From Erythrophleum ivorense (taxonomy: Eukaryota; Streptophyta; Magnoliopsida; Fabales; Fabaceae): a DNA stretch of 64,000 bases. The notes under the pieces were generated by a model, which saw only the letters and a program-made list of their open reading frames with translations, searched no databases and had not been told where the DNA came from. Positions within the stretch are counted from its first letter, which is position 1; each line of letters opens with the position of its first letter. Below, one piece after another: positions 49,481 through 62,718 of this stretch. The position numbers and the translations under genes were made by a program. The stretch is taken from contig JAIUCV010000002.1 in assembly GCA_026724425.1 (NCBI GenBank), positions 5,957,001 through 6,021,000 on the forward strand, given 5' to 3'.

Positions 49481-52400
49481 TTAAATGCTTCCCAATCTCC
49501 AATCTCAGTAGAAGTTTGTCAACATATGATCTTCAAGAGACAAGATATAAAATTTTATTCTTATAATTGGTTTTTAAAAGAGACATTGTAATTTATACCA
49601 AGTTACTAATGGGTGTAAAGGTAAAATAAGTTTTAGACTGAGTTTCTATAGTTTCCTTTTCTTTGTTTGGGCATATAGTGGGATAATATTCGTTAGTTGT
49701 TTTGGGACTTGGGGGTGTAGGATTGGTTATGGGAGAGGGAAAGGAAGTCTGGAAAATTCTGCTGTGCTTTGCGTACTATGAAGTGATTAGGATAAAGATG
49801 AATGAAAATATGCGTAATGGTGATGTTGAATGCGTTGGCAGAACTGCTTGATCATTCAAGCTAATCTTTACATGGTTGGATTTCTAAAGATTTTTCTCTT
49901 CCATGTGATCTTTAAAGGTTTGGGTCATTCACGTTAGCTTTTAAACTTTAATATTTTAGTATTCATTGGTGGTAGTTTCATATTTTCCTGGAAATCTATA
50001 TTTTTAGGTCTCTCTCCTGTGGTCTTGATAGCCCTTATATCTTATCCAGTTATCCTTTTCTTTAGGTCTATTTGTCATGTTTTCTTCATTTTTGTTTTCT
50101 TGCAGCATTGTTATGTGCGAAACTGGAGCTCTACAAGCAATCATGATTATGCGGGTTAAGATCTGGCAAATGTGGCTTCATTTTTATCTGTCACAGTTTT
50201 GCAGCTCTACATATTATCATTTTAAAAAAAGTTGATTCCGCAGTGCTAAGCATATCCTAAATATTATAAATGATTTTAATAAATAACCCCTACGCGTTAT
50301 ATGATCTGTCTGGATGAATATCTGAAGTGTAACTGGCGATATATGCAGCTTTTACACTACCGCCAACACGTGTATTTGTGCATAAGTTGATATAGTCCTG
50401 TATTCAAAGAATTGGTTTAATTTGGTTTTGAATGAGTAAGTTAGTTTTATAAAATAGAAGACTTATTCAATTTTAAGTTATAAACAATTTGATTAGTTTT
50501 GATATGTTTTGTTGCATATTAATTTTTTTTACATGATTTGTTTTCTAACTATTTATCTTTCAAAATATATATACAAATTTATTTATAAGTTAATTTAAAA
50601 AAAAAAATCTCCATTCTCCATGGTCACTCAAATGCCATATTTTAAATTCTAACACATGAAAAGAAAATTAAATTAAAAAAATCTCTATTCTTTATGTACA
50701 TTCCATTGACCTGGTTTTAAGTGAATCAAATTAATTAAATTGATTTGAACCCTTTTTTAAATTTTTTCAAGGTTAGTTAATTTAGTTCAATTAAATTTAA
50801 TTCTATCAGTTTTGTTTAATTTTGAACACTCTTGGATAATATTAGTGTCAAGTTTTTTGTTTTATGGTGGAACAATGTTGGTCAAGTGTGACGCAAGACT
50901 TGCACCTTATTGTAGAAAGTTTGTTTTGGGCTAGCGTTCAATTGGGCAATAATGATCCTCTAGGATTTCGGGTTGGCCGTATCATGAGGCCCAAGACCAA
51001 TCTCAGTTTGGTCAATGTTAATAACCCAAAAAGAAAAAAAAGTTTAGTGTATGTTTCTCTACTACTATTATATTTTTATAATGCACAAAAATCATGCCGA
51101 AAGTGGGTGTCATGTCATGACATGCACAGGAGGTGAATCATGCGGGGGATAAGTGCCAATTCTCTTTTTGTTGAAAATTGTTAATTGTCAAGTTGCAGTT
51201 TTCTTTATTTAGTTATGTCAAAGTTTTGTGGGTGACGTGCATGAGTAATTAATTTATATATTCGTATATGAATGTCCCTCTTGTATTTATATTCATACAA
51301 ATATTTAAATTTAACTGAATTGACTTTTACATTCTTCTTTCCGATAGATCCACTTTTATTTTTTATGCCTTGCGGATCATATGCGCTGCACCTTCCTACC
51401 CGCGAGGATTAAATTGTTGGAAATTTTTATTAGGTGGTTTCATATTAATTGTATACTTTGTTTTATAAATATGAATTGTCTAAGATATTATAGGTTTAAA
51501 TTAAGTTAAATGATCATAAAATAATTAAATTTAAAAAAAAATTTAAAATTAAATCAAATTACCTGTTAAATGTATAAGCTATTAGGTTTTATTTGACACT
51601 ATTTTTAAATTAGATGATATTGTCTCTTTAATTCTAATTCAAAAAGTTTCTCCATTTAAAGCTATTAACAACTTAAAATCATTAAAAAAAAAAAAGATCT
51701 AGCCACGCTAGATCCAAATTGTTGATATAAAGAAATTATGTATGATTTAAATTAATCTTATATTAAATATTCTAGAATTATGTATTAAATTTGTATTACT
51801 ATTAATTATGTTTAATTAACTTCTTTTTCAGAATTAAAATTTTCTACATAAATAGCATTACTCGCATTTTTTTTCCACTTATCCCATTTACGTCATAAGT
51901 TTGACATTTAAAAGTTAATATTTGCACTTTCAAAACAATTAAAAAAAGAAAAGAAAAGAGAAGGCTGTTGACATTTGTTTAGTTATAAGATTTTGACCAT
52001 GTTCAAAATCTTTTGATTGAGAGGACACCTCTTCTAAATTTAGTATCATAAACATTTAGAGTAAATTCTATGAACTTTTTTAAATTTTGTTAAAAATTTT
52101 AAAAATATGCATAGGTTTTTTTTAAAAAAATAAAAAGTTACATTATAATTTAATTCAATTCAATTTAATTTTTTTACTAAAGTACTCTCAATTTTATCTA
52201 AATATAAATATATGTTTTGTTCGAATTTAATGTAAACAATTTTTTTTAATTTGTACATATTTGAAAACTAAATTTGTTTATTTTTATTTTTATATATTGA
52301 AATATAATATATATTGGTATCTTTAGATCAATAAACAATTTTTAGTTGAAAATTTAAAATTAAACTAATGTATATATCTTAAAAATAAAAGAAAAATTAT

Positions 52401-52513
52401 ATAATTTCACTAAAATTAAAAAAAATTATGCAAATTAGTAAAAAAATTGATATATTTGAGTTTGATTTTCATTTTATGATTTTTTTAATCTTAGTTTTTA
52501 GTTTTGTGCTCTC

Positions 52514-52514
<1 letters not shown>

Positions 52515-52547
<33 letters not shown>
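52515..52547. repeat. (AT)n microsatellite
   Basis: About 16 AT units. Confidence 0.85.
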
Positions 52548-52550
<3 letters not shown>

Positions 52551-55500
52551 CATGTTATCCTAGGCAAAGGAAGCAACCAAACCTGGTCATAACGACTAGT
52601 TAGTCATTGCACTGTTTGTCAGTTTCCAACGGCGGAATTTGATAATTGTGGGCGAAATTCGACTCATTCAGTAGTTTGCTAGGTGGAAAAAGTCAACTAT
52701 TTCGCTTTGACAAGAATCCGAATACCATTCAATCAATTTATTTTAGTGGCAAGACCCTTTCGTTTTGGTTTGCATTAAATATTAAAAATCGCATCGTTAC
52801 GACTCCGAACCAGTCAATTACCATGACGTGAGGCTCTTTTGAATTCCTGTTCTGATTCCTTGACCGATTAGTAAAAAGAGTGTTAAATTGTTAATTATCT
52901 GCTCCGTTATTTCTTGATTTTTAGTCCCAAAATTTAATGGTATATCAGAAACTGTGGTCATCCGCTGTGCTTGAATATTAATAATTTCAGTAAGCATGCA
53001 ATAAGAGGGTGTTAAGTCCCACCTACTTCATCCAAATGTGCATAATAAAAGAATATTATTGTCAGTCTGTATTTACAGATACGTTGGCGTAATGTATCAA
53101 ACTTCTTCATTTATCCATTCAAAGCATAAAAAAATATGAATTAAAAAGGGCATGTGATCAATGTTCAAAAGTCAGAAGGGGATTCTGTGGTGATGATGGA
53201 AGATACAACTAGTGAGTGACGAGTGAACGACTTCAAACTCTTTGAATTTTGGTTAATTTGCCAACTGCATTATCTATATATATATATATATCCTTCGATG
53301 TGCAATGCGTGTGAGTGTTAATTCCTGTATCGGATTTTCCTTTTGTTTTCCCTTTTACGTATGCAACCTAACGTTTTCAAAGTAAATTAGATTAAGATCA
53401 GAGGCAGACCTGCTTGTACTGTTTTGTTGTCCGTAAGCTATACTCTGACTTGACTTCTTCATCTCCAATTCCGTTATATAGGATATAAAATCAACTCTCA
53501 ATTAATGATTTAGTTTTTAGAAGATTACTTTCTTACCAATTTATTCTTTAAAGATAAAAGTTTTTTTTTTTTTAATTTTAGTCTTTGAAAAATAATTTTT
53601 TCCTTAATTTTTCTCCATAAAAATAGTCTCTTTATTAAATACAAACGGAATTGTATGTAGTTTTGCCTGATTATTTTCAACCCCCAAAATGATATCATTT
53701 TTGAAGTAGAGCTAAAATTCATTATATCAAAGAGCCACAAATGATTTTCAAAAGAAACTATTTTAATTAAAAAAATTGTATGTAAGAATCTTTTAAAATT
53801 TTTTATTATAAACTTTTTATAGAATTTAGAGAGAGATTACCACAAAAAATAAATATATATATAGGGTTTACTTTATCTTTTTTTTTTTCCTTTTATTCTG
53901 AACTCTACAACAATTTCATAATAAATAATTTTAAAGGATCCTGATTTAAAAAATATTTGAACCACTAAATTGGAGAAATTATTTTTAATTAATTAAATTA
54001 AAAAAAATTAATATTTAAAAGACCAGATAGACTTTATCTTTGAAAAATAATTTTTTTAAAGGCTAAATTATTACTAGTCCAATTAAACACCCTCCCAGAG
54101 CCTATGACCCCATCTATAGGGATTTTCACCGCATTTATATAACTGTGGATACTGATCTTGAACCAACCACAACATTAGAACTATGCGTTCTGGTTTGGGA
54201 TACGTTTTGGAGAATTTTAAATAATAAATTTCGAAAAGGCAAAGCATCTACCCCTTAATTAGTGAATTTTTAAATTATATTATGTTACCTAAATTATTTA
54301 TGACATCTTTTTTATTTTAAAATATTATTTATCTCTTTTAATATTTGATATATATTACAAACATTTTTTATTATTTAATTTCTACAAATAAAGTTAATTT
54401 TCTATAATTCATTTATTTTTTTGACATGGGAGCACTCTTCTCCTTTCTTATTTTTCAAAGTATTATTACTTCTTTTTATTCATAGTTTGTTAGACTAAAA
54501 TTTTATTTTCATCCTTTATAAATAGAATATTTTTTAATTTAGTCCCTCCTATAATTATTTTTTTCTTTTTTGATTTGGGCCTTCATTAATTCTTTTTTTT
54601 CAATTTAGTTTTTTTATAGATGAGTATTTCTTACTTTGGTTCCTTATAAATAAAACTATTATTAATAATATTTTTTGTCAATTTACTATTAATAAAACTA
54701 ATAGTCAATCTTCTATCAATTTACATAGTTTATAATGGTGATTAAATGATTAGATATCAAAAAAAATGTTATATGTGAACATTGATTAGTTTCAATAATA
54801 ATAAATTGATATAAGGGAATTATTAATAATGATTTTATTTATGAAAAATTAAATTGAGAAATTAATTTTATAAAGAATCAATTTGAAAAATATGCCATCT
54901 ATTACAAGGAGCCAAACTAGGGTTTTAGTCATCTTTTGTTATGTTTATATTTGTATGATGCATGTTACTTGTTTATTAAAATATTTCGCTAGCCAAAGCA
55001 TAATGTCAAGCTCCAACAAGAGATGAGATTGATTTTATTCATAACATAACAATAAAAAGATATAAGTAATTTCACTTTTGGAAGGAACACATTAATTTTA
55101 TGAAAAAAGATAATTTCATTATTAGAAAATAAATAAATAATAAGAGAGATTTCTACAATATATATTAAATATTATAAGAATCAAATAATATTTTTGAAAT
55201 AAAAAAATAATATTTAATTTAGTTTTATTTTTTATTTTTATAATATCAAATAAATTATCTTTATCTCTCATTTTAATAAATTTAATTAGAATGTAAATTT
55301 TTATCCCAACTCTAGGGGATTCAAATCCCCACATCTAAGTTGCTCCAAACAATTCATTTAAAGACTCGTTTGCTATGTTGAATGTAAAAAGAATCGCAAA
55401 GGAAATAAAAAAAATTTGAGAATAGAAGTAATCTTTGTACTTTTATTTTTTTAAAAAATAATAAAAAATAATGTTCAATAATTATTATAAAAATAAAATA

Positions 55501-55695
55501 AATATTACATAAAAATTATATAAAAATAATCTTTTCATATAAAAATTAACAAAGGGATTTCGTTATGAGTGATACTTGTACCAAAGTACTTTCCCAAGAA
55601 AGGCATAGCCACTAGAATTATTTACATTGAATGTCACCTCATATTGGGATTATAATCCTATCAGGAAAAAATTTCAACTAAAGCCACACAAGAGG

Positions 55696-55698
<3 letters not shown>

Positions 55699-55730
<32 letters not shown>

Positions 55731-55740
55731 ATATATATAT
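55699..55740. repeat. (AT)n microsatellite, one interruption
   Basis: About 20 AT units broken once by TCT, roughly 500 bp upstream of the flavonol synthase gene. Confidence 0.85.
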
Positions 55741-56101
55741 GGAGTGGGTTTTGAACATGCTAGCAATTGTTTTGTCCTTCGTATTCACAACCTAAAATGG
55801 GAGAGAACTGGTCATGTTCCAAAGTGTAGTTCTAATACGATGAAGCAACCTAATGTAGTGGCAAATTTAATAAACAAATAGCAAAAATTCGAGAGTTCAG
55901 AGAAAGAGAAGCACCATGCTCTACTTCTAATAATGCAAAAGGCCGATGACACGAAATATTCCAACTTGCACTATTAACTTTCATTTGCCCCTTTTGCCCT
56001 TTGACGAATTAATAAAGTAATTAGTAATATGCAGCAAAACAAAATATCAATCAGCGACCTTGTCTGCGGAACATATAGCCGGTGAGGTAACCGGTGAAGG
56101 G

Positions 56102-56107
56102 CACGTG
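56102..56107 (+). promoter_or_regulatory. G-box in the FLS promoter
   Basis: CACGTG 141 bp before the ATG and about 50 bp before the TATA box. G-boxes bind bZIP (HY5-type) and bHLH factors, which fits light-controlled flavonoid genes. Position supports function; binding is inferred. Confidence 0.5.
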
Positions 56108-56153
56108 GAGCTATCTCGTCGTTCTTGTGCCGCCTAGCTATCTTAAATTTCTC

Positions 56154-56160
56154 TATAAAT
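56154..56160 (+). promoter_or_regulatory. TATA box of the FLS gene
   Basis: TATAAAT 89 bp before the start codon, in a CTCTATAAAT context typical of plant promoters. Confidence 0.6.
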
Positions 56161-56242
56161 TGTGACGCCACACCCTTCATATGTCACATACATAATACAT
56201 GCACTAGCTTGCCCACCCCTCACCCACCTTCTTCCTCAATCC

Positions 56243-58411
56243 ATGGAGGTAATAAGAGTGCAGAACGTAGCCTCTTTGTCCAAAGACAATATCCCAGCTG
56301 CGTTCATTAGGTCCGAGACTGAGCAACCTGGCATCACCACGGTTCAAGGGGTTCACCTTGAGGTTCCTACCATTGACTTCAGCAACCCCAATGAGGACAA
56401 CCTCGTCTCTCAGCTTGTGGATGCGAGTCGGGATTGGGGTATGTACCAGATCGTGAACCATGGGATTCCCCATGAGGTTATAGCCAATTTGCAGGCTGTG
56501 GGTAAGGCATTCTTCCAGCTACCTCAACAAGAAAAAGAGCTGATTGCCAAGCGTCCTGGCTCTATGGAAGGTTACGGGACGATGCTTCAGAAGGAGGTTG
56601 AAGGCAAAAAAGGTTGGGTGGACCATTTGTTTCATAAAGTTTGGCCTCCTTCTGCCATTAACCACCGGTTCTGGCCGAAGAATCCTCCTTCTTACAGGTT
56701 TTTGCTTTCCCTCTTTCATATCTTTGAGATTATAATAAAAATATTCATAAAATATTTTAAGCTTTTTAATAAATATAGTCTTCAACATAATATATATTTG
56801 AGCGTCTTAAATAAATATAAGATATGGTGAGTCTATGCTATATCCCTATGTTAAACTCAGAACTTTTATGTAAAAAAGTATGTTAGATTAAAAATTATAT
56901 AATAAAATTATTCATAAACCTTCACTTATCAGATTATACATTTTAATTCAAATGGTCATATATTTATCTAAATGGAATTCTAGTAATTAATATTATTATG
57001 CTGTTATTTTCCACCTCCTCTTAATTATTATCTCTGAATGAGTATTCCGCGTCATACACATCCATCACCTTGTCACAAGTCACATGCATGCACATATTGA
57101 AGGGTCATGGGATTATTGATGAAAAGCGGGAGACAAACGAAAAAGCAAATATGCTTCCCTCATGACTATAAATATTATTTTTGGAAAAGTACCAAAAACT
57201 GTTGCAATATACAACTGAACACAATTTTTGAACGCGATTTTATCAAAGTTGAAGTAGCTCCTTATACTGAATAATTTTGTTAAGCTAACATAATTGCACC
57301 GTCCATATAATTAGGATTATGTACATTAATGTCAGAAAAGGAATAGTCACAGACATATTACAAATTTTAAACAGCCTCTTTATTAATGAAGGAAAGCCAA
57401 AGAGATCAATGATGAGGGTACATTAAATTAGAACCTAACGCGCTATTGCTGACGTTAATTTTTAGCTGAAAAAAAGAAGGCTAGTTGGTAAGCAGGCGCA
57501 GGGGAAATTAATATATATATATATATATATATGACTTTTTCAAATATGTTTGTCGTTTTTCATATATTTTTAAGGAAAAAGATGCAGAAACCGTAGCAAG
57601 ATCCTATAAATTTTTAAAGTTGATATTGTATTGTAGAAGTCAAGTATGTGTTGTGAAATAATTAAGAAATTAATTCAAGGTTGGGATATATATTAAATTA
57701 AACAAGAAGATCAGATGTAAACGGAATGGTTGAGTTTAACTAAATTGAATTGGTGGCGGCAGGGAGGCTAACGAGGAATATGTGAAGTACTTGCATGGCG
57801 TGGTAGATAAATTGTTTAAGAGTCTGGCAAAAGGTTTAGGGCTTGAAGGACTTGAACTATGGGAAGCCTCAGGTGGTGAAAAATTGGAGTACCTTCTGAA
57901 GATCAATTATTACCCACCTTGCCCACGTCCTGATCTGGCGCTTGGGGTCCCAGCTCACACAGACATGTCCACCTTCACCATTCTTGTTCCCAACGAGGTC
58001 CAGGGCCTTCAAGCCTTCAGGGATGGCCACTGGTACGATGTTAAGTACATCCCTAATGCCCTCGTCGTCCACATTGGCGACCAAATAGAGGTAAATCTAA
58101 AATGTTTTTTTTTTAATTTTTATATGAATTAATTGGAATGAGTCAACGTAACATGAAGTCATGAAACAGCAACAATTAACGATTGATTATTGGAATGGCA
58201 GATAATGAGCAATGGGAAGTTCAAGGCGGTGTATCATAGGACAACAGTGAGTGACAAGACAAGAATGTCATGGCCTGTATTCTTGGAGCCTCCGTCAGAT
58301 CATATAGTGGGGCCTCACCCAAAGCTTATTAACGAACAAAATCCACCCAAGTTCAAGACCAAGACATACGGTGACTATGCTTACTGCAAGCTCAACAAGA
58401 TTCCTCAGTGA
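56243..58411 (+). CDS. FLS: Flavonol synthase, 330 aa, three exons
   Basis: Exons 56243-56697, 57763-58090, 58202-58411; GT-AG with fitting phases. Exons 1 and 2 have exactly the same lengths as in the paralogue at 40272-41497. The start is MEVIRVQ, the conserved FLS N-terminus; an upstream in-frame ATG (56162) lies in the leader. The protein shows DIOX_N then 2OG-Fe(II) domain; iron ligands His217, Asp219, His273; 2-oxoglutarate ligands Arg282, Ser284. FLS markers are present: PAAFIRSETEQP (PxxxIRxxxEQP), His128 and Phe130 (AtFLS1 His132/Phe134), Lys198 (Lys202), CPRPDLAL, STFTILVP, Phe288 and Glu290 (Phe293/Glu295). Predicted reaction: dihydroflavonol plus O2 and 2-oxoglutarate to flavonol, in the cytosol. 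A G-box and TATA box lie upstream. Confidence 0.92.
57511..57532. repeat. (AT)n microsatellite in FLS intron 1
   Basis: About 11 AT units. Confidence 0.8.
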
Positions 58412-58536
58412 TTTTATATTTTGGTTCTGTGCTCCAACTCACAAAGGCGTTCTTCCCTTATCGCGTTGTTGTTCAAAATATATCTACAGAGAATAATGAT
58501 GTTAACCCATCCATTGGATAACCTTGTTTAATACAA

Positions 58537-58542
58537 AATAAA
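58537..58542 (+). terminator. Candidate poly(A) signal of FLS
   Basis: AATAAA 126 bp after the stop codon, a usual distance for plant genes. Confidence 0.4.
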
Positions 58543-59681
58543 TGTAAAAGATAGCTTCTGTATGACTTGGTAAATTTAATATAGAATGAGCAGTGTTTTA
58601 ATATTTTACACTTGCGTGGATTGGCGGTGAAGCTTTGAATAACTTAAAAAGAAAAAAAAAATTAGATTTAAATATTTGTGTAAATATTTGACTCTAAAAT
58701 AGACAGATATGAATTTGCCCTTTCTGCACAAACATAAATAATATGGCTATGCATTGTATGCAAAATGTTATCTTCCATGGTGTGGAATAGTCAACAATTC
58801 ATTTAATTTAATAGGGATAAATGTCAAACTACACTCTTTTCCACATTGATTACGCATATATATGACAAAATTTTTCAGTGGCCATTTATTATTTATGCAA
58901 AATGAGCAATGTTTTCTTTCATAAATGAGGACCCGTCTTGGTTATATGAAGTTATCATTGGACCACCAAACATGAAGTGGCACCACAGGCGACCCAGAAG
59001 AAGAACCCAGTACACCTCTTTCCTCCCAAGTCCAAACAAAAAGGGAAAAATTAAATTCCTATGTTTTATAAATGAAGTTATTTTCGATTCGTTCTCAATA
59101 AATTATTTTTTTAATTAAAAAATGAATATAATTTTTTTAACTAAACTTAAAATATAATTTTTATATTGTTATATTAGATTCTCAAATAAATATATAAAAT
59201 ATATAAAAAATTTTGTTAAAAGTTCAATCTTGTGACACTCTACTGTAAAAATCATATAATTATATGAAAAAAAAATCATACAATTATCATATCTTTATTT
59301 TAAAATTTAATAATAAAAATATAAAAACTTAACCTAATTTTTTCCCCTCATATCCATCGTTATGTTAGTTTGCGGCTAAGTCATGTAAATACTAATAACA
59401 AAGAAATGAAGTAAAAGCCTTTACCATTGTCGACTAGAAACTCTTGCCATTTGATGAGCCTGTGAATAATATTTATTGTAATTTTGTAGTATTGAAAAAT
59501 TGAGTATGTTAGTCATATTTTGACAAATTAACAATCGTCATCTAAATTTAAAATTCAACACAATTATAATTTAGCAATCAATTATAAAACAACATACAAA
59601 TGACAATAGTACTACTATTAGTATTACAACAGTACAGAAAATAAACTTAAGCTTGTGCATTTTTGCACTAACAGATCTTAG

Positions 59682-59720
<39 letters not shown>

Positions 59721-60059
59721 ATTGAGGAAGAATTAAACAATCACAAAATTCAAAACCCAAAGATAGAATAAATTTCAAGAACAATACCAATCAAGCCAGT
59801 CACTACAAGTCTACAATAATTGGTTGTGTTTCCCATTAGCTTCTTGCTGTCTCTTTCGGTTTTGCAATCTATCTTTAGAGAGATTTGGGATGGGTCCTTC
59901 AAAACTGAATTATTTGATTGCATTGACTTCATAAATCAGAACCCACGGTCCAAAATCAAGTTTGTAAATAGGCAATTGAGAATTTGATAAGTGCCCTTGT
60001 AGGATCATGCATTGACATATATTCAGTTCAAATATATTTATTTATTATTACCAATTTAC
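58543..60059. other. Non-coding stretch after FLS
   Basis: AT-rich; short frames at 58909-59118 and 59750-59932 match nothing I know. Includes a CT microsatellite at 59685-59716. Confidence 0.5.
59685..59716. repeat. (TC)n microsatellite
   Basis: About 16 TC units. Confidence 0.9.
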
Positions 60060-62201
60060 TTATTAGAGATAGAGATTAGTGTATCATATAACCTTCCATG
60101 CATTATAATTGAAAATCTATGATAGAGATCGGTATGAATATCTTGGATTAAAGTCCTTCCTAAATCGTGTCCCCTATTTGTCATATTTGTGATGAGAAGG
60201 CTGAGACAATGGAACACTTGCTCCTGTAATTGAGCAAAAGTGGCATGGTTCAATAGTTTAATTACCCTTAGGATAGAGGAAAGCAGTATTACTTTTTTGA
60301 GGGTTGGTGCTTAAACCTCTTTGTCAACTCAGCTGACGTTGATGATTTTGTTAGGAGCTTTATTGCGATTATGTGTTGGATAATTAGGAAGGAGAGATGC
60401 TAGGAATTATATCTAAACATTCCAATTAATCCTATGTTAGTCTACTCTAAAGGTCAAGCATTGATTTGGGAGTTTTGGAGTGCTATGTCGAAAAAGGACC
60501 AATAGTGTGATTGCTCATAACTACTTTGATTATGTCTTTAGCTTCATCAAGAAGAAAGGTATCTGAAAATTTATGTAGATGGTTCTTTCCTGGATTCTCA
60601 TTTTGAAGCAGGCACTAGAGTTGTGATTAGAGACTTGAATTGGAAAGTGATTGATGGCTGCAACATCACTGTAACAAGATTTGTCTCCCTTAGTCACTGA
60701 AGATATTGCCTTAAGAATTGCCAGCTGATCTTTACCTTTGAAATGTGACAGTTGAAACTAATTGCAAAGAACTCTGCAATGCTGTTATGAAAAGAGAGCA
60801 ATCTACTAATTAGAGGTTTGGTGTTTTGATTAAGGATATAATTTGTTTGATTGACTCAGTTAATGATTTAGTTCTTTCTTTTGCTTTGCATCAAGCTAAT
60901 AAAGCTGCTAATTGGTTAGCGAAGATGGTTAGCTAATGTGCCCTTATGGTGGATTATTAATGTTGGCCCAATGGTCTCTCAATCTATTTATGTTTGATAA
61001 TTCCAAAAGTCCAAGTCAAATAAAAGCTCACCTAAGATAATCTTTTATAATGTTACTTTCTATACTCCCTACAGAAAGCATAAAGCTTTTAAATAAACTG
61101 TGTCTCTGCTGTCCTATAAAGCTAAAAGCTAAAAGTTGACTCTATACTGGGACTATGTCTCTGCTCTGCTCCAAAGTTAACTACTCCCTTTCTGTTCAGT
61201 CATCGAAAACATAAAAACTACCTACTTCTCTATCATGATGACCGAAAGAAAAGATCTGTGAAAAATACTTTGAGCAAATTGACTGGAGCTTCACTAATCC
61301 TCTGCTGAAACGCTCAGCCACTTCCTGACTTTTCAACCACCTCTGTATTCAAACGGACAAGCATGAAGGAGATGGAGCAACGACTAGTCTTCTATGTATA
61401 TATATCTGTTGAAGTTGCACTTGTAACGCACCATAACACATAGAAAATTCAGACCTCATTTTGTAATCTGCACCTACTCTGTGTTTGGTCTATTGAAAAG
61501 TTGATCTGTAAGACTTGTGCTGATTACTGTAAGAAGTCTTGAATAGTATAGGAACTGTGAGAAAGAAGAGAAGGCTATGTATAAGCTGTTAAAGTCTGTA
61601 AAAGTTCTAGGTGAGCTTGAAACCTGGTGTACTTGCTATAAACTCTGATTTAACTTAGTAGAAATCCCTTATTATGCATCAAGGGGACTGGACGTAGGTC
61701 TTGAGAATTGAACCAAGATATATCAGGTGTTCCTCTTCCTTTACTTTTATTTTTCAGACTTTGTGCTAAAACCTTATCGACAAGATCCTAGTTTGTCTCC
61801 TTAATCTTTACTTTTCAAACACATTATAGAAGATCTTGTTAACAAGATCTTAGTCTGTCTACAAGATTTTCAGTTTTACAGTTTTATCTAAGATTGATAA
61901 TTTTATTATTAAAAGCACCTATTCACCCAATTCAGGTGCATTCTTCAATTAAAACCTCATCCCTGTTGGCTAGGATTTTGGCTTTAGATGTTGCTAGTTT
62001 GGGTTTTAGCGTTCAAGATCGTTCTAGTACTGGCTGATGGTTTGAAGTTGTTTGCTTTTTGTCTTGCTTTTATTTTGTTGTTTCTGGACTGTGTTGTCCT
62101 CTGCTATTTTGGAGTTATTGAGTCTTATTGTTTTAGTTTGTAGTTTTGTTTTGTTTTGTTGCTATTGAAATGAATAAGTATTTTTGCTCAAAGGAAAAAA
62201 A
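60060..62201 (+). mobile_element. 5'-truncated LINE remnant interrupted by a solo LTR
   Basis: Plus-strand order: reverse-transcriptase zinc-binding motif near 60167-60225 (PICHICDEKAETMEHLLL), linker (FVRSFIAIMCWIIRKER near 60340; NPMLVYSKGQALIWEFW near 60425), RNase H (LKIYVDGSFLDS near 60565; GTRVVIRDLN near 60615; HQANKAANWLAKM near 60890), then after the inserted LTR a T/G-rich 3' UTR from 61953 ending ATTTTTGCTCA plus an A-rich tail at about 62190-62201. Stops and frameshifts throughout; the RT domain is missing. Typical plant L1-type LINE tail. Confidence 0.78.
60961..61947 (+). mobile_element. Solo LTR, 987 bp, probably SIRE-type copia
   Basis: Begins TGTTGGCCCA, ends TTCTTCA, and is flanked on both sides by ATTAA (60956-60960 and 61948-61952), a perfect 5-bp target duplication. 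Removing it rejoins the LINE sequence. Near its right end lies a hairpin, GCACCT(61915)...AGGTGC(61939), around CACCTATTCACCC, a feature of the LTR ends of SIRE/Maximus copia elements as I remember them. No internal region remains, so it formed by LTR-LTR recombination. Confidence 0.8.
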
Positions 62202-62718
62202 GCCTTGCCACATCATAGGCAATTTTATACTAATTTAAAACGATTGAACAGTGTTTACATGACCAACTATAACTACCGAAAGCAACGGAATTCCCTTGTG
62301 ATCATCATGCTTGATTGGGGTTTAAGTAAGGCCTGTCACATCAAGTTCAAGAGCAGAATTGACAAATTCTTCAACATATAGCTTAATTCGCCAAGTGAAA
62401 ATTTTCAGTTGTTGTGTTGTTATTCCATTGGATCCAAAAATCATACCACTCTTTGAAGCCACAACCTCTTTATCCTGACACAAACACCTCCATAACAAAA
62501 TTTTAATAGCTCATCAATATCTATCAAAAGAATCAATAGGCTTATTAACTCGCTAGTTTCTCATCTCAGTTTTAATAGAGCTTTTTCATTGACAAAACTG
62601 AATGAATTTTGTCTCTAAACAGCCTAGTCCTTCCGAGAGTACAAAAATGAGTTGCCTTGTCGTGGGGAAACTATGACTTTTGAAGTGCTAAAACAAGGTT
62701 ATCTTCCATGCCCACTTG
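62202..62718. other. Spacer between LINE end and fluoride exporter gene
   Basis: Should contain the 3' UTR of the minus-strand exporter gene. A 65-codon plus-strand frame here (62184-62381) overlaps the LINE tail and is not protein-like. Confidence 0.5.

Larger units (their letters stand above)
49481..56101. other. Long non-coding stretch between the two dioxygenase genes, right part
   Basis: No gene recognised. The only fairly long frame (50864-51136) has no known motif. Contains TA microsatellites near 52515, 53272 and 55699. AT-rich pieces around 54530-54900 contain TTTAGTCC/TTTGGTCC-like motifs also seen around 43.6-44.0 kb, probably old transposon debris. Confidence 0.5.

Noticed and set aside
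50864..51136. 90-codon plus-strand frame
   Set aside because: No recognisable domain, no splice context; isolated in AT-rich DNA.
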